From an uncultured Collinsella sp. (lineage in GTDB: Bacteria; Actinomycetota; Coriobacteriia; Coriobacteriales; Coriobacteriaceae), in assembly GCA_958348225.1 (NCBI GenBank), contig CATVYG010000001.1, positions 107,083 to 171,082 on the forward strand: a stretch of DNA of 64,000 nt. The letters run 5' to 3'. Under the pieces are notes generated by a model. It did not search any database. It saw only the letters and a list, made by a program, of their open reading frames with translations, and was not told the origin of the DNA. Position 1 is the first letter of the stretch; every line of letters begins with the position of its first letter. The position numbers and the translations under genes were made by a program. Positions 26,290 through 33,938 of this stretch are shown here, piece by piece.

Positions 26290-26494
26290 CAATCGTCTCT
26301 GTCCACATGGGGCGAATTGCCTCAACAGAGTCATTTTGAGGTCGTTGGGTTTAAGCACGACATAGTCGCATGTTTCTAGGGCATGCCTGTGATGCATTCT
26401 GCTGAATAACCTGATATTGCACGGTTTTTGACCTCAAGGTGACTTGCAACTGACCGATGTTCTAACTAGCTACCAAGGGCGAAAGGAAACAGCC
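26290..26494 (+). promoter_or_regulatory. Candidate attenuator region between leader peptide and argG
   Basis: CCTCAA (26320-26325) can pair with TTGAGG (26336-26341), while TTGAGGTC (26336-26343) can instead pair with GACCTCAA (26430-26437). Another helix, CTCTGT/ACAGAG, competes with the first. A five-T run at 26425-26429 follows a weak CCTGTG/CACGG pairing that could be a terminator. The switch mechanism is inferred. Confidence 0.45.
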
Positions 26495-27721
26495 ATGAGC
26501 AAGGAAAAAGTCGTTCTCGCATATTCCGGTGGTCTTGATACATCCGTATGTGTCAAGTGGCTCCAGGACGAGAAGAATCTCGACGTCGTTTGCGTCTGCG
26601 GCAACGTGGGCCAGGAGGAGACCGGCCTGGATGCCAAAAAGCAGAAGGCGCTCGACCTGGGCGTTCTCGATTGCCAGGTGCTCGACCTGCGCGACGAGTT
26701 CTCCGATGAGTTCCTGACCAAAGCCATTGCAGCAAACTCCATGTACGAGAACAAGTATCCGCTGCTCTCCGCCCTGTCTCGCCCGCTGCTTGCCAAGAAG
26801 CTTGTTGAGGTCGCCCACGAGTTTGGCGCGACCTACGTCGCCCACGGCTGCACCGGCAAGGGTAACGACCAGGTTCGTTTTGAGGCCGCCGTCAAGGCCC
26901 TCGACCCCGAGCTTAAGGTTATCGCCCCGGTTCGCGAGTGGGATCTGAAGTGCCGTCCGGACGAGGTCGCCTACGCACACGCCCACAACGTGCCGGTTCC
27001 CGAGGGTGCCAACGACAACCCCTATTCCATCGACGACAACCTGTGGGGTCGTGCCATTGAGTGCGGCCACCTGGAGGATCCCTGGAACGAGCCGCTCGAC
27101 GACGCCTGGGTTATGACCAAGAACCCCGAGGACACGCCCGACACCCCGACCTATACCGAGATCGAGTTTGAGGCCGGCAAGCCCGTCGCCGTCGACGGCA
27201 AGAAGATGAAGCTCTCCGAGATCGTCATCGCCCTCAACAAGATCTCCGGCGACAATGGCTTTGGCCGTCTCGATCTGGTCGAGGATCGCCTGGTGGGCCT
27301 TAAGAGCCGCGAGTGCTACGAGGTTCCCGGCGCCCTGACGCTCATCACCGCCCACAAGGCGCTCGAGGACATCTGCGTCGAGGGCGACCTGCTCAAGACC
27401 AAGATCAAGCTCGAGCAGGATTGGGCCACCGCCGTGTACAACGGCCAGTGGTACAGCCCGCTCAAAAACGCGCTCGATGCCTTTATGGCCGATACCCAGA
27501 AGTTCGTGACCGGCACTGTCCGTCTGAAGTTCTTTAAGGGCAACTGCCATGTCGTCGGCCGCAAGAGCCCCTTCAGCCTCTACGACTACGGTCTGGCTAC
27601 CTACGACCGCGACACCACGTTTGACGAGAAGGCCAGTGCCGGCTTTATCGAGATCGATACGCTGTCGCTCAAGACGTGGGCAAAGGTCCAGGGCCCCAGC
27701 TCTGCTGCCGCCCAGGCCTAG
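26495..27721 (+). CDS. argG: Argininosuccinate synthase
   Basis: The 408-residue enzyme condenses citrulline and aspartate with ATP in arginine synthesis. Signature stretches are VVLAYSGGLDTSVCVKWL (the PP-loop ATP site), THGCTGKGNDQVRFE-like (VAHGCTGKGNDQVRFE), PVREWDLK, NLWGRAIECGHLEDPW and VGLKSRECYEVPGA. ATG 26495 has GAAAGGA seven bases upstream. argH follows on the same strand after a hairpin and a small ORF. A probable Arg-rich leader peptide lies upstream. Confidence 0.97.
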   Translation: MSKEKVVLAYSGGLDTSVCVKWLQDEKNLDVVCVCGNVGQEETGLDAKKQKALDLGVLDCQVLDLRDEFSDEFLTKAIAANSMYENKYPLLSALSRPLLAKKLVEVAHEFGATYVAHGCTGKGNDQVRFEAAVKALDPELKVIAPVREWDLKCRPDEVAYAHAHNVPVPEGANDNPYSIDDNLWGRAIECGHLEDPWNEPLDDAWVMTKNPEDTPDTPTYTEIEFEAGKPVAVDGKKMKLSEIVIALNKISGDNGFGRLDLVEDRLVGLKSRECYEVPGALTLITAHKALEDICVEGDLLKTKIKLEQDWATAVYNGQWYSPLKNALDAFMADTQKFVTGTVRLKFFKGNCHVVGRKSPFSLYDYGLATYDRDTTFDEKASAGFIEIDTLSLKTWAKVQGPSSAAAQA

Positions 27722-27763
27722 CGCCTCCTTCCCTTGGTATCCGCGCGGCCCATCCGCGTGATA

Positions 27764-27799
27764 CATAACGGGCGCACGGGGTCCCTACCTTTCGTTATG
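27764..27799 (+). other. Hairpin just after argG
   Basis: CATAACG and CGTTATG pair across a 22-base loop 43 bases downstream of the argG stop. No T tract follows, so its function is unknown. Confidence 0.4.
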
Positions 27800-27874
27800 C
27801 TTGCTGACACTTCTTAACATCGGTGGCCCCTACGTTCCGCCCGCATATATGATGCCGCGTCTGCGGCTGAGTCC

Positions 27875-27904
27875 GAGCCCCGCCGGGGTTGTCCGGCGGG
27901 GCTC
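27875..27904 (+). terminator. Perfect 12-bp hairpin between argG and argH
   Basis: GAGCCCCGCCGG and CCGGCGGGGCTC pair around a six-base loop; the following T content is modest. It may reduce readthrough from argG into the downstream small ORF and argH. Confidence 0.6.
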
Positions 27905-27954
27905 CTTCTATCAATTTGGCGGCTCTGCGCCTATATATATGAGGAGTATCCATT

Positions 27955-28125
27955 ATGTTCAATGCTATCGCGCATGCTTTACTTGCCCTCGCGCCCGAGT
28001 TCGATGCTGTAAGGGTCGAGGACGTTCCTATGAGCCTGAAGGCCTGGATCGATGGTTCGCAGGGCAACATCCGGAGGGAGACGTTGGGCGCCAAGTGCAT
28101 GGTGCGTCACTTCTTTGCAAATTAG
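27955..28125 (+). CDS. Small hypothetical protein (56 aa) between argG and argH
   Basis: A 56-codon frame has GAGGAG about eight bases before ATG 27955. The product starts hydrophobic and Ala/Leu-rich (MFNAIAHALLALAPEFDAVR), continues through an Asp/Val segment, and ends basic and aromatic (MVRHFFAN). No family was recognised. It sits in the arginine operon after a hairpin and 118 bases before argH. The good ribosome site and codon use like its neighbours support translation; function is unknown. Confidence 0.5.
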   Translation: MFNAIAHALLALAPEFDAVRVEDVPMSLKAWIDGSQGNIRRETLGAKCMVRHFFAN

Positions 28126-28243
28126 CCACATGGCCCCGCGCGCGGCAGGGAGTGTGTAAAACTAGCGGTTGATAAATCGCTTTAGCGACAGGGCACATTG
28201 CTTTGGACGCTTGTTTTGGTATTTGGAGAAAGGAGACGGTTCC

Positions 28244-29674
28244 ATGGCTCTTTGGGGCGGTCGTTTTGAGGCGGGCGTGGCCGAGGTCACGCAGGAGTTT
28301 GGCGCGTCGCTGCCGGTCGACAAACATCTCTATAAGCAGGATATCGCCGGCTCTAAGGCGCATGCCAAGATGTTGGCCGCCCAGGGCATCATCAGTGCCG
28401 AGGACGAGCAGGCGATTGCCAAGGGCCTGACCGGAATCGAACAGGATATCGATGCCGGCAACTTCACCTTCGATATCAACGACGAGGACATTCATATGTC
28501 CATCGAGAGCGAGCTGACGCGCCGCATCGGCGAGGCCGGTAAGCGCTTGCATACCGGGCGTTCGCGCAACGACCAGGTGGCGACCGATACGCGTCTGGGC
28601 GTCAAGGCGCTGGCCAAGGAGCTCATGGAGGCCAATCTTGAGCTGCGCCATGTGCTGGTGGATGCGGCCAAGAAGTACGACAAGGTGATTCTGCCGGGCT
28701 ACACGCACATGCAACATGCTCAGCCCGTGCTGCTGTCGCATCACCTGCTGGCGTATTCCTGGATGTTCGCGCGCGACTTTACGCGTTTGAAGGCCGCCTT
28801 TGATGCTGCCGACAACTGCCCGCTGGGTGCCGCTGCGCTTGCCGGTACGAGCTATCCGCTCGATCGCCAGATGACGGCTGCCGAACTTGGCTTTGCGGGC
28901 GTGATCCCCAACTCGCTCGATGCCGTTTCCGACCGTGATTTCCTGCTCGATCTGCATTACGCCGGATCCGTCATGGCGATGCACCTGTCGCGTCTTTCCG
29001 AGGAGATCGTGCTGTGGTCGAGCTCCGAATTTGGCTTTATCACGCTTTCAGACTCCTACTCCACCGGCTCGTCTATCATGCCGCAGAAGAAGAACCCCGA
29101 CTTTGCCGAGCTTATCCGCGGCAAGAGCGGTCGCGTGTACGGCAACCTGGTGCAGCTGCTGGTAACCATGAAGGGCTTGCCGCTTGCTTATAACAAGGAC
29201 TTGCAGGAGGACAAGGAGAGCGCGCTCGATACCGCCCATACGCTCATGCAGTGTCTGTCGGTTATGGCCGGTATGATTTCGACTTGGACCGTCAACGAGG
29301 ATGCCATGGCGCGCGAGTGCGGCGTGGGGCACCTTGCCGCCACCGATGTTGCCGATTACCTGGCTAAGCGTGGTCTGCCGTTCCGCGAGGCACATGCCGT
29401 GGTGGGCCATCTGGTCCTGATGTGTGAGAAGCGTGGCTGCAATCTTGAGGACCTGCCGTTTGAGGTGTTCCAGGAGGCAAGCCCGCTCTTTGAACGCGAT
29501 ATTACCGAGGCGCTCGACATCCCCTCAATTGTCGCCGCGCGTACGACCGAGGGCGGTACCGCCCCTGCCGCCGTTGCCGTGCAGCTGCAGCGCGCCGAGG
29601 CACAGCTCGTGGCCGACGAGGGCGTGTTTGGATCGCTGACCAAGGTCGTCGAGATGGGCCACGGGGCAAAGTAG
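28244..29674 (+). CDS. argH: Argininosuccinate lyase
   Basis: The 476-residue homotetrameric enzyme splits argininosuccinate into arginine and fumarate. The fumarase superfamily signature GSSIMPQKKNPD holds the catalytic Ser loop. MALWGGRFEAG is the usual start, and TGRSRNDQVATDTRL and YTHMQHAQPVLLSHHLLAY are substrate-binding segments. AAAGGAG lies eight bases before ATG 28244; the in-frame upstream start at 28169 has none. It completes the arginine pathway with argG upstream. Confidence 0.97.
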   Translation: MALWGGRFEAGVAEVTQEFGASLPVDKHLYKQDIAGSKAHAKMLAAQGIISAEDEQAIAKGLTGIEQDIDAGNFTFDINDEDIHMSIESELTRRIGEAGKRLHTGRSRNDQVATDTRLGVKALAKELMEANLELRHVLVDAAKKYDKVILPGYTHMQHAQPVLLSHHLLAYSWMFARDFTRLKAAFDAADNCPLGAAALAGTSYPLDRQMTAAELGFAGVIPNSLDAVSDRDFLLDLHYAGSVMAMHLSRLSEEIVLWSSSEFGFITLSDSYSTGSSIMPQKKNPDFAELIRGKSGRVYGNLVQLLVTMKGLPLAYNKDLQEDKESALDTAHTLMQCLSVMAGMISTWTVNEDAMARECGVGHLAATDVADYLAKRGLPFREAHAVVGHLVLMCEKRGCNLEDLPFEVFQEASPLFERDITEALDIPSIVAARTTEGGTAPAAVAVQLQRAEAQLVADEGVFGSLTKVVEMGHGAK

Positions 29675-29925
29675 GGATTTGACTGAAGCGGCTTTGGCCA
29701 TTTATCGATAAATCGTTTTTGCTTTTACGGGTATCTGCTGATGCGGACGCCCGTATTTTGTTGCTATGGGGGAGGGGCTTGTCGAGAACTTCTGTAGGAC
29801 CTTTGGGCAGGTTGTGAAGGGGGTACGTTCGCGGGCGGCAACCGACCGTCTGCTCTGCTCGATGCGGTTGATGGGCAGTCGGATGGTACTCTAATCGAGC
29901 TTCGAAACAGAAGTGACACATATGG
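29675..29925. other. Gap after argH without a recognised gene
   Basis: The gap holds a 14-base palindrome ATTTATCGATAAAT (near 29699-29713) and a weak terminator-like hairpin, ACGGG at 29727-29731 with CCCGT at 29750-29754, followed by ATTTTG. I see no coding signal in the rest. Confidence 0.5.
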
Positions 29926-29957
29926 AACGCTTCAATAAATTGCAACGTTTCAATAAA
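29926..29957 (+). promoter_or_regulatory. Tandem 14-base direct repeats before the ndk promoter
   Basis: AACGCTTCAATAAA (29926-29939) and AACGTTTCAATAAA (29944-29957) differ at one base and are spaced 18 bases start to start, just upstream of the -35 box. Helically phased direct repeats suggest a transcription factor site. Confidence 0.55.
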
Positions 29958-29967
29958 CAGCTTTTTG

Positions 29968-29996
29968 TTTAACTGCAGCTAAAACTCTGTTACGAT
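29968..29996 (+). promoter_or_regulatory. Predicted promoter of ndk
   Basis: A -35-like TTTAAC (29968-29973), a 17-base spacer and a -10 TACGAT (29991-29996) lie about 65 bases before the ndk start. Confidence 0.6.
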
Positions 29997-30060
29997 GCAG
30001 TCCAGGCGGGTGCCGGAATGGGACTTGGGCACGCGCGAACCTACTTGAAAGGCTACTTTT

Positions 30061-30465
30061 ATGGCTATCGAGAAGACCTTCATCATGATTAAGCCCGACG
30101 CCGTGCGTGACCGCAAGATCGGCGAGATTGTTGCTCGCATCGAGCGCAGCGGCCTTATCATCGAGCGCATGGAGATGACCACGCTCGAGCGCACTACCGT
30201 CGAGGAGCACTACGCCCATCTGGCCGACAAGCCCTTCTTTGGCGGTCTCTGCGACTTTATGACGAGCGGTCCGGTCGTCAAGATGGTCGTTTCCGGTCTC
30301 TCCGCTGTTGCTAAGATGCGCACCCTCATGGGCGCTACCAACCCGCTTGACGCTGCTCCTGGTACCATCCGCGGCGACTTTGCCGTCGATGTCAACGCCA
30401 ACGTGATCCACGGCTCCGACTGTTTGGAGAACGCCGAGATTGAGATCAAGCGCTTCTTTGGCTAA
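30061..30465 (+). CDS. ndk: Nucleoside diphosphate kinase
   Basis: The 134-residue enzyme equilibrates NTP pools through a phospho-His intermediate. The start KTFIMIKPDAVRD and the active-site segment NVIHGSDCLENAEIEIKRFF, with the catalytic His, are unmistakable, and the length is standard. GAAAGG precedes ATG 30061. It appears monocistronic, with its own promoter, upstream direct repeats and downstream terminators. Confidence 0.98.
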   Translation: MAIEKTFIMIKPDAVRDRKIGEIVARIERSGLIIERMEMTTLERTTVEEHYAHLADKPFFGGLCDFMTSGPVVKMVVSGLSAVAKMRTLMGATNPLDAAPGTIRGDFAVDVNANVIHGSDCLENAEIEIKRFFG

Positions 30466-30507
30466 ACCAGCTTTGACTCCTTAAAGCTGTTAGCGTGTGG
30501 CTTGGGC

Positions 30508-30540
30508 GCCGCGGAACTCCATCTGCGGCGCCCTTTTATT
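30508..30540 (+). terminator. Terminator after ndk
   Basis: GGGCGCCGC and GCGGCGCCC pair around a roughly 12-base loop, then TTTTATT. Confidence 0.88.
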
Positions 30541-30550
30541 CCAAAATCTA

Positions 30551-30594
30551 TGCAGGGGCCCGCTCGGACATGTGTTCCGAGCGGGCCCCTGCTG
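30551..30594. terminator. Second strong hairpin between convergent ndk and rpiB
   Basis: GCAGGGGCCCGCTCGGA pairs perfectly with TCCGAGCGGGCCCCTGC (17 bp) around a short loop. It probably insulates ndk from rpiB. Confidence 0.75.
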
Positions 30595-30616
30595 TTAGCT
30601 TGTGGCACTGAATAGT

Positions 30617-31084
30617 TTAGGCTTCGTCGACGATCTTAAGGCCGCGCGTGTGGTCGATCTCGTTGAGGAGGTTAACGCGACGCTCGTGGCGACCACCCTC
30701 AAACTCGGCGTCGAGCCACTCGTCGACGATCATCTTGGCGAGCTCGGAGCCCACGACGCGGGCGCCAAAGGCGAGCACGTTGGTATTGTTGTGCATGCGG
30801 GAGAGCTTGGCGCTGAAGGGCTCGGAGCACACAACGGCGCGTACGCCCTCGACCTTGTTGGCAGCCAAGCTAATCCCGACACCGGTGCCACAGATGAGGA
30901 TGCCCAGGTCGACGTCGCCGTTGGCAACGGCCTTACCCACCTTGTAGCCGGCGATGGGGTAGTCAAAGCTCTCGGAGGTGTCGGTGCCAAAGTTCACGAC
31001 CTCGCAGCCGCGCTCCTTCAGGTGCTCGGAAATGATGTTCTTGAGCTCGACGGCGGCGTGGTCGTTACCGATACCGATCTTCAT
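30617..31084 (-). CDS. rpiB: Ribose-5-phosphate isomerase B
   Basis: The 155-residue RpiB/LacAB-family isomerase interconverts ribose and ribulose 5-phosphate. Motifs are IGNDHAAVELK, FDYPIAGYKVGKAV, GILICGTGVGISLAANK with the catalytic Cys, and NNTNVLAFGARVVG. RpiB is favoured over LacA/B by length and the absence of neighbouring sugar genes. AGAGGA lies before the ATG ending at 31084; the frame extends to 31300 without a ribosome site. Confidence 0.94.
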   Translation of the reverse strand: MKIGIGNDHAAVELKNIISEHLKERGCEVVNFGTDTSESFDYPIAGYKVGKAVANGDVDLGILICGTGVGISLAANKVEGVRAVVCSEPFSAKLSRMHNNTNVLAFGARVVGSELAKMIVDEWLDAEFEGGRHERRVNLLNEIDHTRGLKIVDEA

Positions 31085-31166
31085 GGATGGTTCCTCTCTG
31101 GTCTGTGCGGCGCAAATGCTAAAGGTGTTTACCGCGTTCGACTGCATGATAGCGCGACTTTTGCGT

Positions 31167-31182
31167 AAACGCTCGAGCGTTT
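31167..31182. promoter_or_regulatory. Perfect 16-base palindrome upstream of the cysteine desulfidase gene
   Basis: AAACGCTCGAGCGTTT is fully palindromic and lies between divergent rpiB and the cysteine desulfidase gene. It may be an operator, or a small hairpin followed by Ts. Confidence 0.45.
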
Positions 31183-31355
31183 TTTGGTCAAACGCTTTAG
31201 CAGGCAACAAGACTGGCTTCTCGTGAATGAATGTCGTCAGTTTGCGCTTGAGCGCCGTCTGCCGGAACCATGGTTGCGGTTTTTGATGCATTGTTATCAA
31301 ATAAAGGAGCTAACTTTTTTGAGAGCCCAGCCCGTTATGCAAGCAGGAGATACCT

Positions 31356-32675
31356 ATGCCTACCGATTCCATCCGTGATGCCGCGTTTTGCGATGTTTTG
31401 AACCGCGAACTTGTCTGTGCACTCGGCTGCACCGAGCCCATTGCCGTTGCCTATGCAGCGGCGCTGGCGAGCCAGACGCTCGGTTGCGAACCCGATCACA
31501 TGGACGTTGCCTGCTCGGGCAACATCATCAAGAACGTTAAGAGCGTGACCGTGCCCAATTCGGGCGGAATGCATGGTATTGAGGCTGCGGCCGTGTTGGG
31601 TGCCGTGGGCGGCGACGCTAAGAGCGCTCTCGAGGTGCTCGAGAGCGTTAACGATGAAGACCGTGCACGCGTGGCCGAGCTCCTCGCCGACGCCGGCTAC
31701 TGCGATGTGTCGCTTGTCGAGGGTGTGCCCAACCTCTACATCAAGGTGACTGCCACGGCCGGGGGCCATACCGCGGTCGTCGAGATTACCGATCATCACA
31801 CCAATGTCACGTGCCATACGCTCGACGGTATTCCGGTATGCGGCAAGTCGGCGGGGGAGTGTGCCGCCTGCGCCGAGCGTGTGGTGGCCGAGCGGGCGGC
31901 GGATAAGGCCGACACGCCCATGTCGATTGAGTCCATCATCGACTTTATTGAGGACGGCGACATTGAGGACGCCCGCGCTGCCGTTGAGCGTCAGATTGAG
32001 CTGAATGGCGCGATCAGTGCCGAGGGCCTTGCGCACGCTTGGGGCGCCGAGGTGGGCCGCACGCTGCTGGGTGCTCGTGCCGATGACGTCGCCTGCCGTG
32101 CCCGTGCCCGTGCGGCCGCCGGATCCGACGCCCGCATGAACGGTTGCGCGCTGCCGGTCGCCATTGTGTGCGGCTCGGGTAATCAAGGCATTACCTGCGC
32201 ATTGCCCGTCATGGAGTATGCCGAGTACCTGCGCTGCGACCACGAGCGCCTGGTGCGCGCCGTGATGCTGTCCGATCTTATCGCCGTGCATATCAAGAGC
32301 TATATTGGTGCGCTCTCGGCGTTTTGCGGTGCGATTTGCGCCGCGTGCGGTGCCGGTGCAGCCATTACCTGGCTGTGCGGTGGCACGCGCGAGCAGATTG
32401 GCGCGACGGTATCGAATACGCTTGGCAACGTGGGCGGCATCGTGTGCGACGGCGCCAAGGCGAGCTGTGCCGCCAAGATCTCGGCTGCCGTTGATGCAGC
32501 GATTCTGGGCCACGATATGGCTATGCAGGGTCGCGGCTTCCGCGCCGGCGAGGGCCTGATCCAGGATACCGTTGAGCAGACAATCGCCAGCATGGGCTAC
32601 GTGGGCCGTGTGGGTATGAAAGATACCGACGTCGAGATCCTCAACATCATGATCGGCAAAACCCAGGTGTGCTAG
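31356..32675 (+). CDS. cyuA: L-cysteine desulfidase / UPF0597 (CyuA-like) family protein
   Basis: The 439-residue enzyme of the iron-sulfur-dependent L-cysteine desulfidase family (related to YhaM and to serine dehydratase alpha chains) makes pyruvate, ammonia and sulfide from cysteine. Landmarks are ALGCTEPIAVAYAAALA, VACSGNIIKNVKSVTVPNSG, IVCGSGNQGITCALPV and CGAICAACGAGAAITWL; several conserved Cys probably bind a [4Fe-4S] cluster. AGGAGA precedes ATG 31356. Sulfide release could be relevant to the S/Se genes later in the window, but they are 20 kb away. Confidence 0.9.
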   Translation: MPTDSIRDAAFCDVLNRELVCALGCTEPIAVAYAAALASQTLGCEPDHMDVACSGNIIKNVKSVTVPNSGGMHGIEAAAVLGAVGGDAKSALEVLESVNDEDRARVAELLADAGYCDVSLVEGVPNLYIKVTATAGGHTAVVEITDHHTNVTCHTLDGIPVCGKSAGECAACAERVVAERAADKADTPMSIESIIDFIEDGDIEDARAAVERQIELNGAISAEGLAHAWGAEVGRTLLGARADDVACRARARAAAGSDARMNGCALPVAIVCGSGNQGITCALPVMEYAEYLRCDHERLVRAVMLSDLIAVHIKSYIGALSAFCGAICAACGAGAAITWLCGGTREQIGATVSNTLGNVGGIVCDGAKASCAAKISAAVDAAILGHDMAMQGRGFRAGEGLIQDTVEQTIASMGYVGRVGMKDTDVEILNIMIGKTQVC

Positions 32676-32702
32676 TTACGCGGTTTTACCAAACCGCGTA
32701 AC
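32675..32702 (+). terminator. Hairpin after the cysteine desulfidase gene
   Basis: GTTACGCGGTTT and AAACCGCGTAAC form a perfect 12-bp stem with a TACC-like loop, starting at the stop codon. No T tract follows. Confidence 0.6.
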
Positions 32703-32715
32703 CAGTCGACGCTGC

Positions 32716-32813
32716 AAACGCCCCTAAGCGGCAATCTGCCTTTCAATCGTCGGGCATGGCCAGAAGGCCTATGCCCTCCTCTTTCAAGGCACATTGCTCG
32801 CTTAGGGGCGTTT
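32716..32813. repeat. Three-tier structured repeat, copy B1
   Basis: Outer arms AAACGCCCCTAAGC (32716-32729) and GCTTAGGGGCGTTT (32800-32813) pair perfectly. Inside lie GCAA/TTGC, TGCCTT/AAGGCA and a terminal hairpin GGGCATGGCC/GGCCTATGCCC with loop AGAA. The 3' inner segment CTCCTCTTTC recurs in the other copies (35806-35904, 35913-36010, 58032-58120). Confidence 0.85.
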
Positions 32814-32865
32814 TCGCTGACTTATGCTCAACTTGTGGCGCTTTTTTTGGAGCGAGGGAGGGGTC

Positions 32866-33624
32866 CTACGACAGTTCATCGGCTATTTGGTGTTCGTAGA
32901 AGGCTTCTACTACGGCGTTGAAATCGCGGGCGAAGTCTTCCATGGTTCCGTGCCAGGTGGCTCGGCCGGGTTTTCCCTGGCCAACATAGGCAGTTTGAAT
33001 GCCGCAGGCGGGACTGGGGAAGTCGCGCTTTGGATCGTTACCCACCATAAGGACCTCGTGTGGCTCGAGTCCCATCACCTGAAGCTGCTCTAGATAGTAG
33101 GTGGCATCGGGCTTGCAGCGGGTGGTGTTTCCCATGTGCGTGACGAGCTCAAAAGGGGCGTCGGCCAGGTCGCCCCAACCCATGCGGCACTCGATGGCCC
33201 CCTGCGGAAAGCTGGGGTTGGTAAAGAGCGCGCAGCGCAGCCCTGCGTCCTGTACGGCCTGGAGCGCGGCGTGCGCGCCCGGCATGGCGTGAGCGTTAAT
33301 GACATCGTCGTTCTTGTATGGAAGAACTTCGCGGTCGTAGTAGGTAAACGCCTCGTAGATGATCGGATCGGAGAGGCAGATGCCGCATCGGCGCTCAACC
33401 TCGGTGCGGTAAAACTCAAGATTGGTGCGGTTATCCGTGCCGCTTCTGCGATTGGCGTTGAGATCGACCAGGATGGTGCCGAGGCGCGCCATCGTGCCAC
33501 CGCGGCTGCGGCGACCGATATCCGCGAGCATCGACGAGACATCCTTAAAATAGCGAAGGATGAACGCGTTGAGGTTGATGCTAAGAAGCGTCTCGTCCAT
33601 ATCGAAAACGACTGCTTTGAGCAC
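32866..33624 (-). CDS. HAD superfamily hydrolase
   Basis: The 252-residue protein has motif I VVFDMDETLLS (DxDxT type with DMDET), motif II in CALFTNPSFP, a Lys in TTRCKPDATYY (motif III), and motif IV VGNDPKRDFPSPACGI. These fit the phosphoglycolate phosphatase-like subgroup with a helical cap. The start is GTG ending at 33624 (AAAGGTG upstream); no better ATG exists. The substrate is unknown. It lies between a structured repeat and divergently transcribed rpsA. Confidence 0.87.
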   Translation of the reverse strand: MLKAVVFDMDETLLSINLNAFILRYFKDVSSMLADIGRRSRGGTMARLGTILVDLNANRRSGTDNRTNLEFYRTEVERRCGICLSDPIIYEAFTYYDREVLPYKNDDVINAHAMPGAHAALQAVQDAGLRCALFTNPSFPQGAIECRMGWGDLADAPFELVTHMGNTTRCKPDATYYLEQLQVMGLEPHEVLMVGNDPKRDFPSPACGIQTAYVGQGKPGRATWHGTMEDFARDFNAVVEAFYEHQIADELS

Positions 33625-33778
33625 GCGGGCACCTTTCTCGATAAATCGTTCCAGAATCGTTGCTCCGGATACTTTACCCCAAAGCCGTATGCCTAACTGC
33701 CTATCGTCAACTTATGGAGACGGTCGTCCACAAGATTGCGAAAAAGTCTCCATACGAGTAAAAAATCGCAGTTCGCGC

Positions 33779-33807
33779 TTGAAATCGAAGTAATTTCCCC
33801 GTAATCT
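33779..33807 (+). promoter_or_regulatory. Predicted promoter of rpsA
   Basis: TTGAAA (33779-33784), a 17-base spacer and TAATCT (33802-33807) form a good housekeeping-type promoter, giving an untranslated leader of about 125 bases. Confidence 0.72.
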
Positions 33808-33938
33808 ATACGAACGTGATTGCATAAGCGTCACATTAGTATCTGTCGGCTCCCGAGTGTTCCTAAACGTTGTGTGCTTGTCGCACCCTTCTGTAGGTCC
33901 TAGCAATCGGGGCCCCGTAGTTCGAAAGGGGTCCACCT

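Noticed and set aside
31319..31378. Short TTG ORF after AAAGGAG, overlapping the cysteine desulfidase start
   Set aside because: It is only 19 codons, overlaps a clear gene start in another frame, and has no supporting feature.
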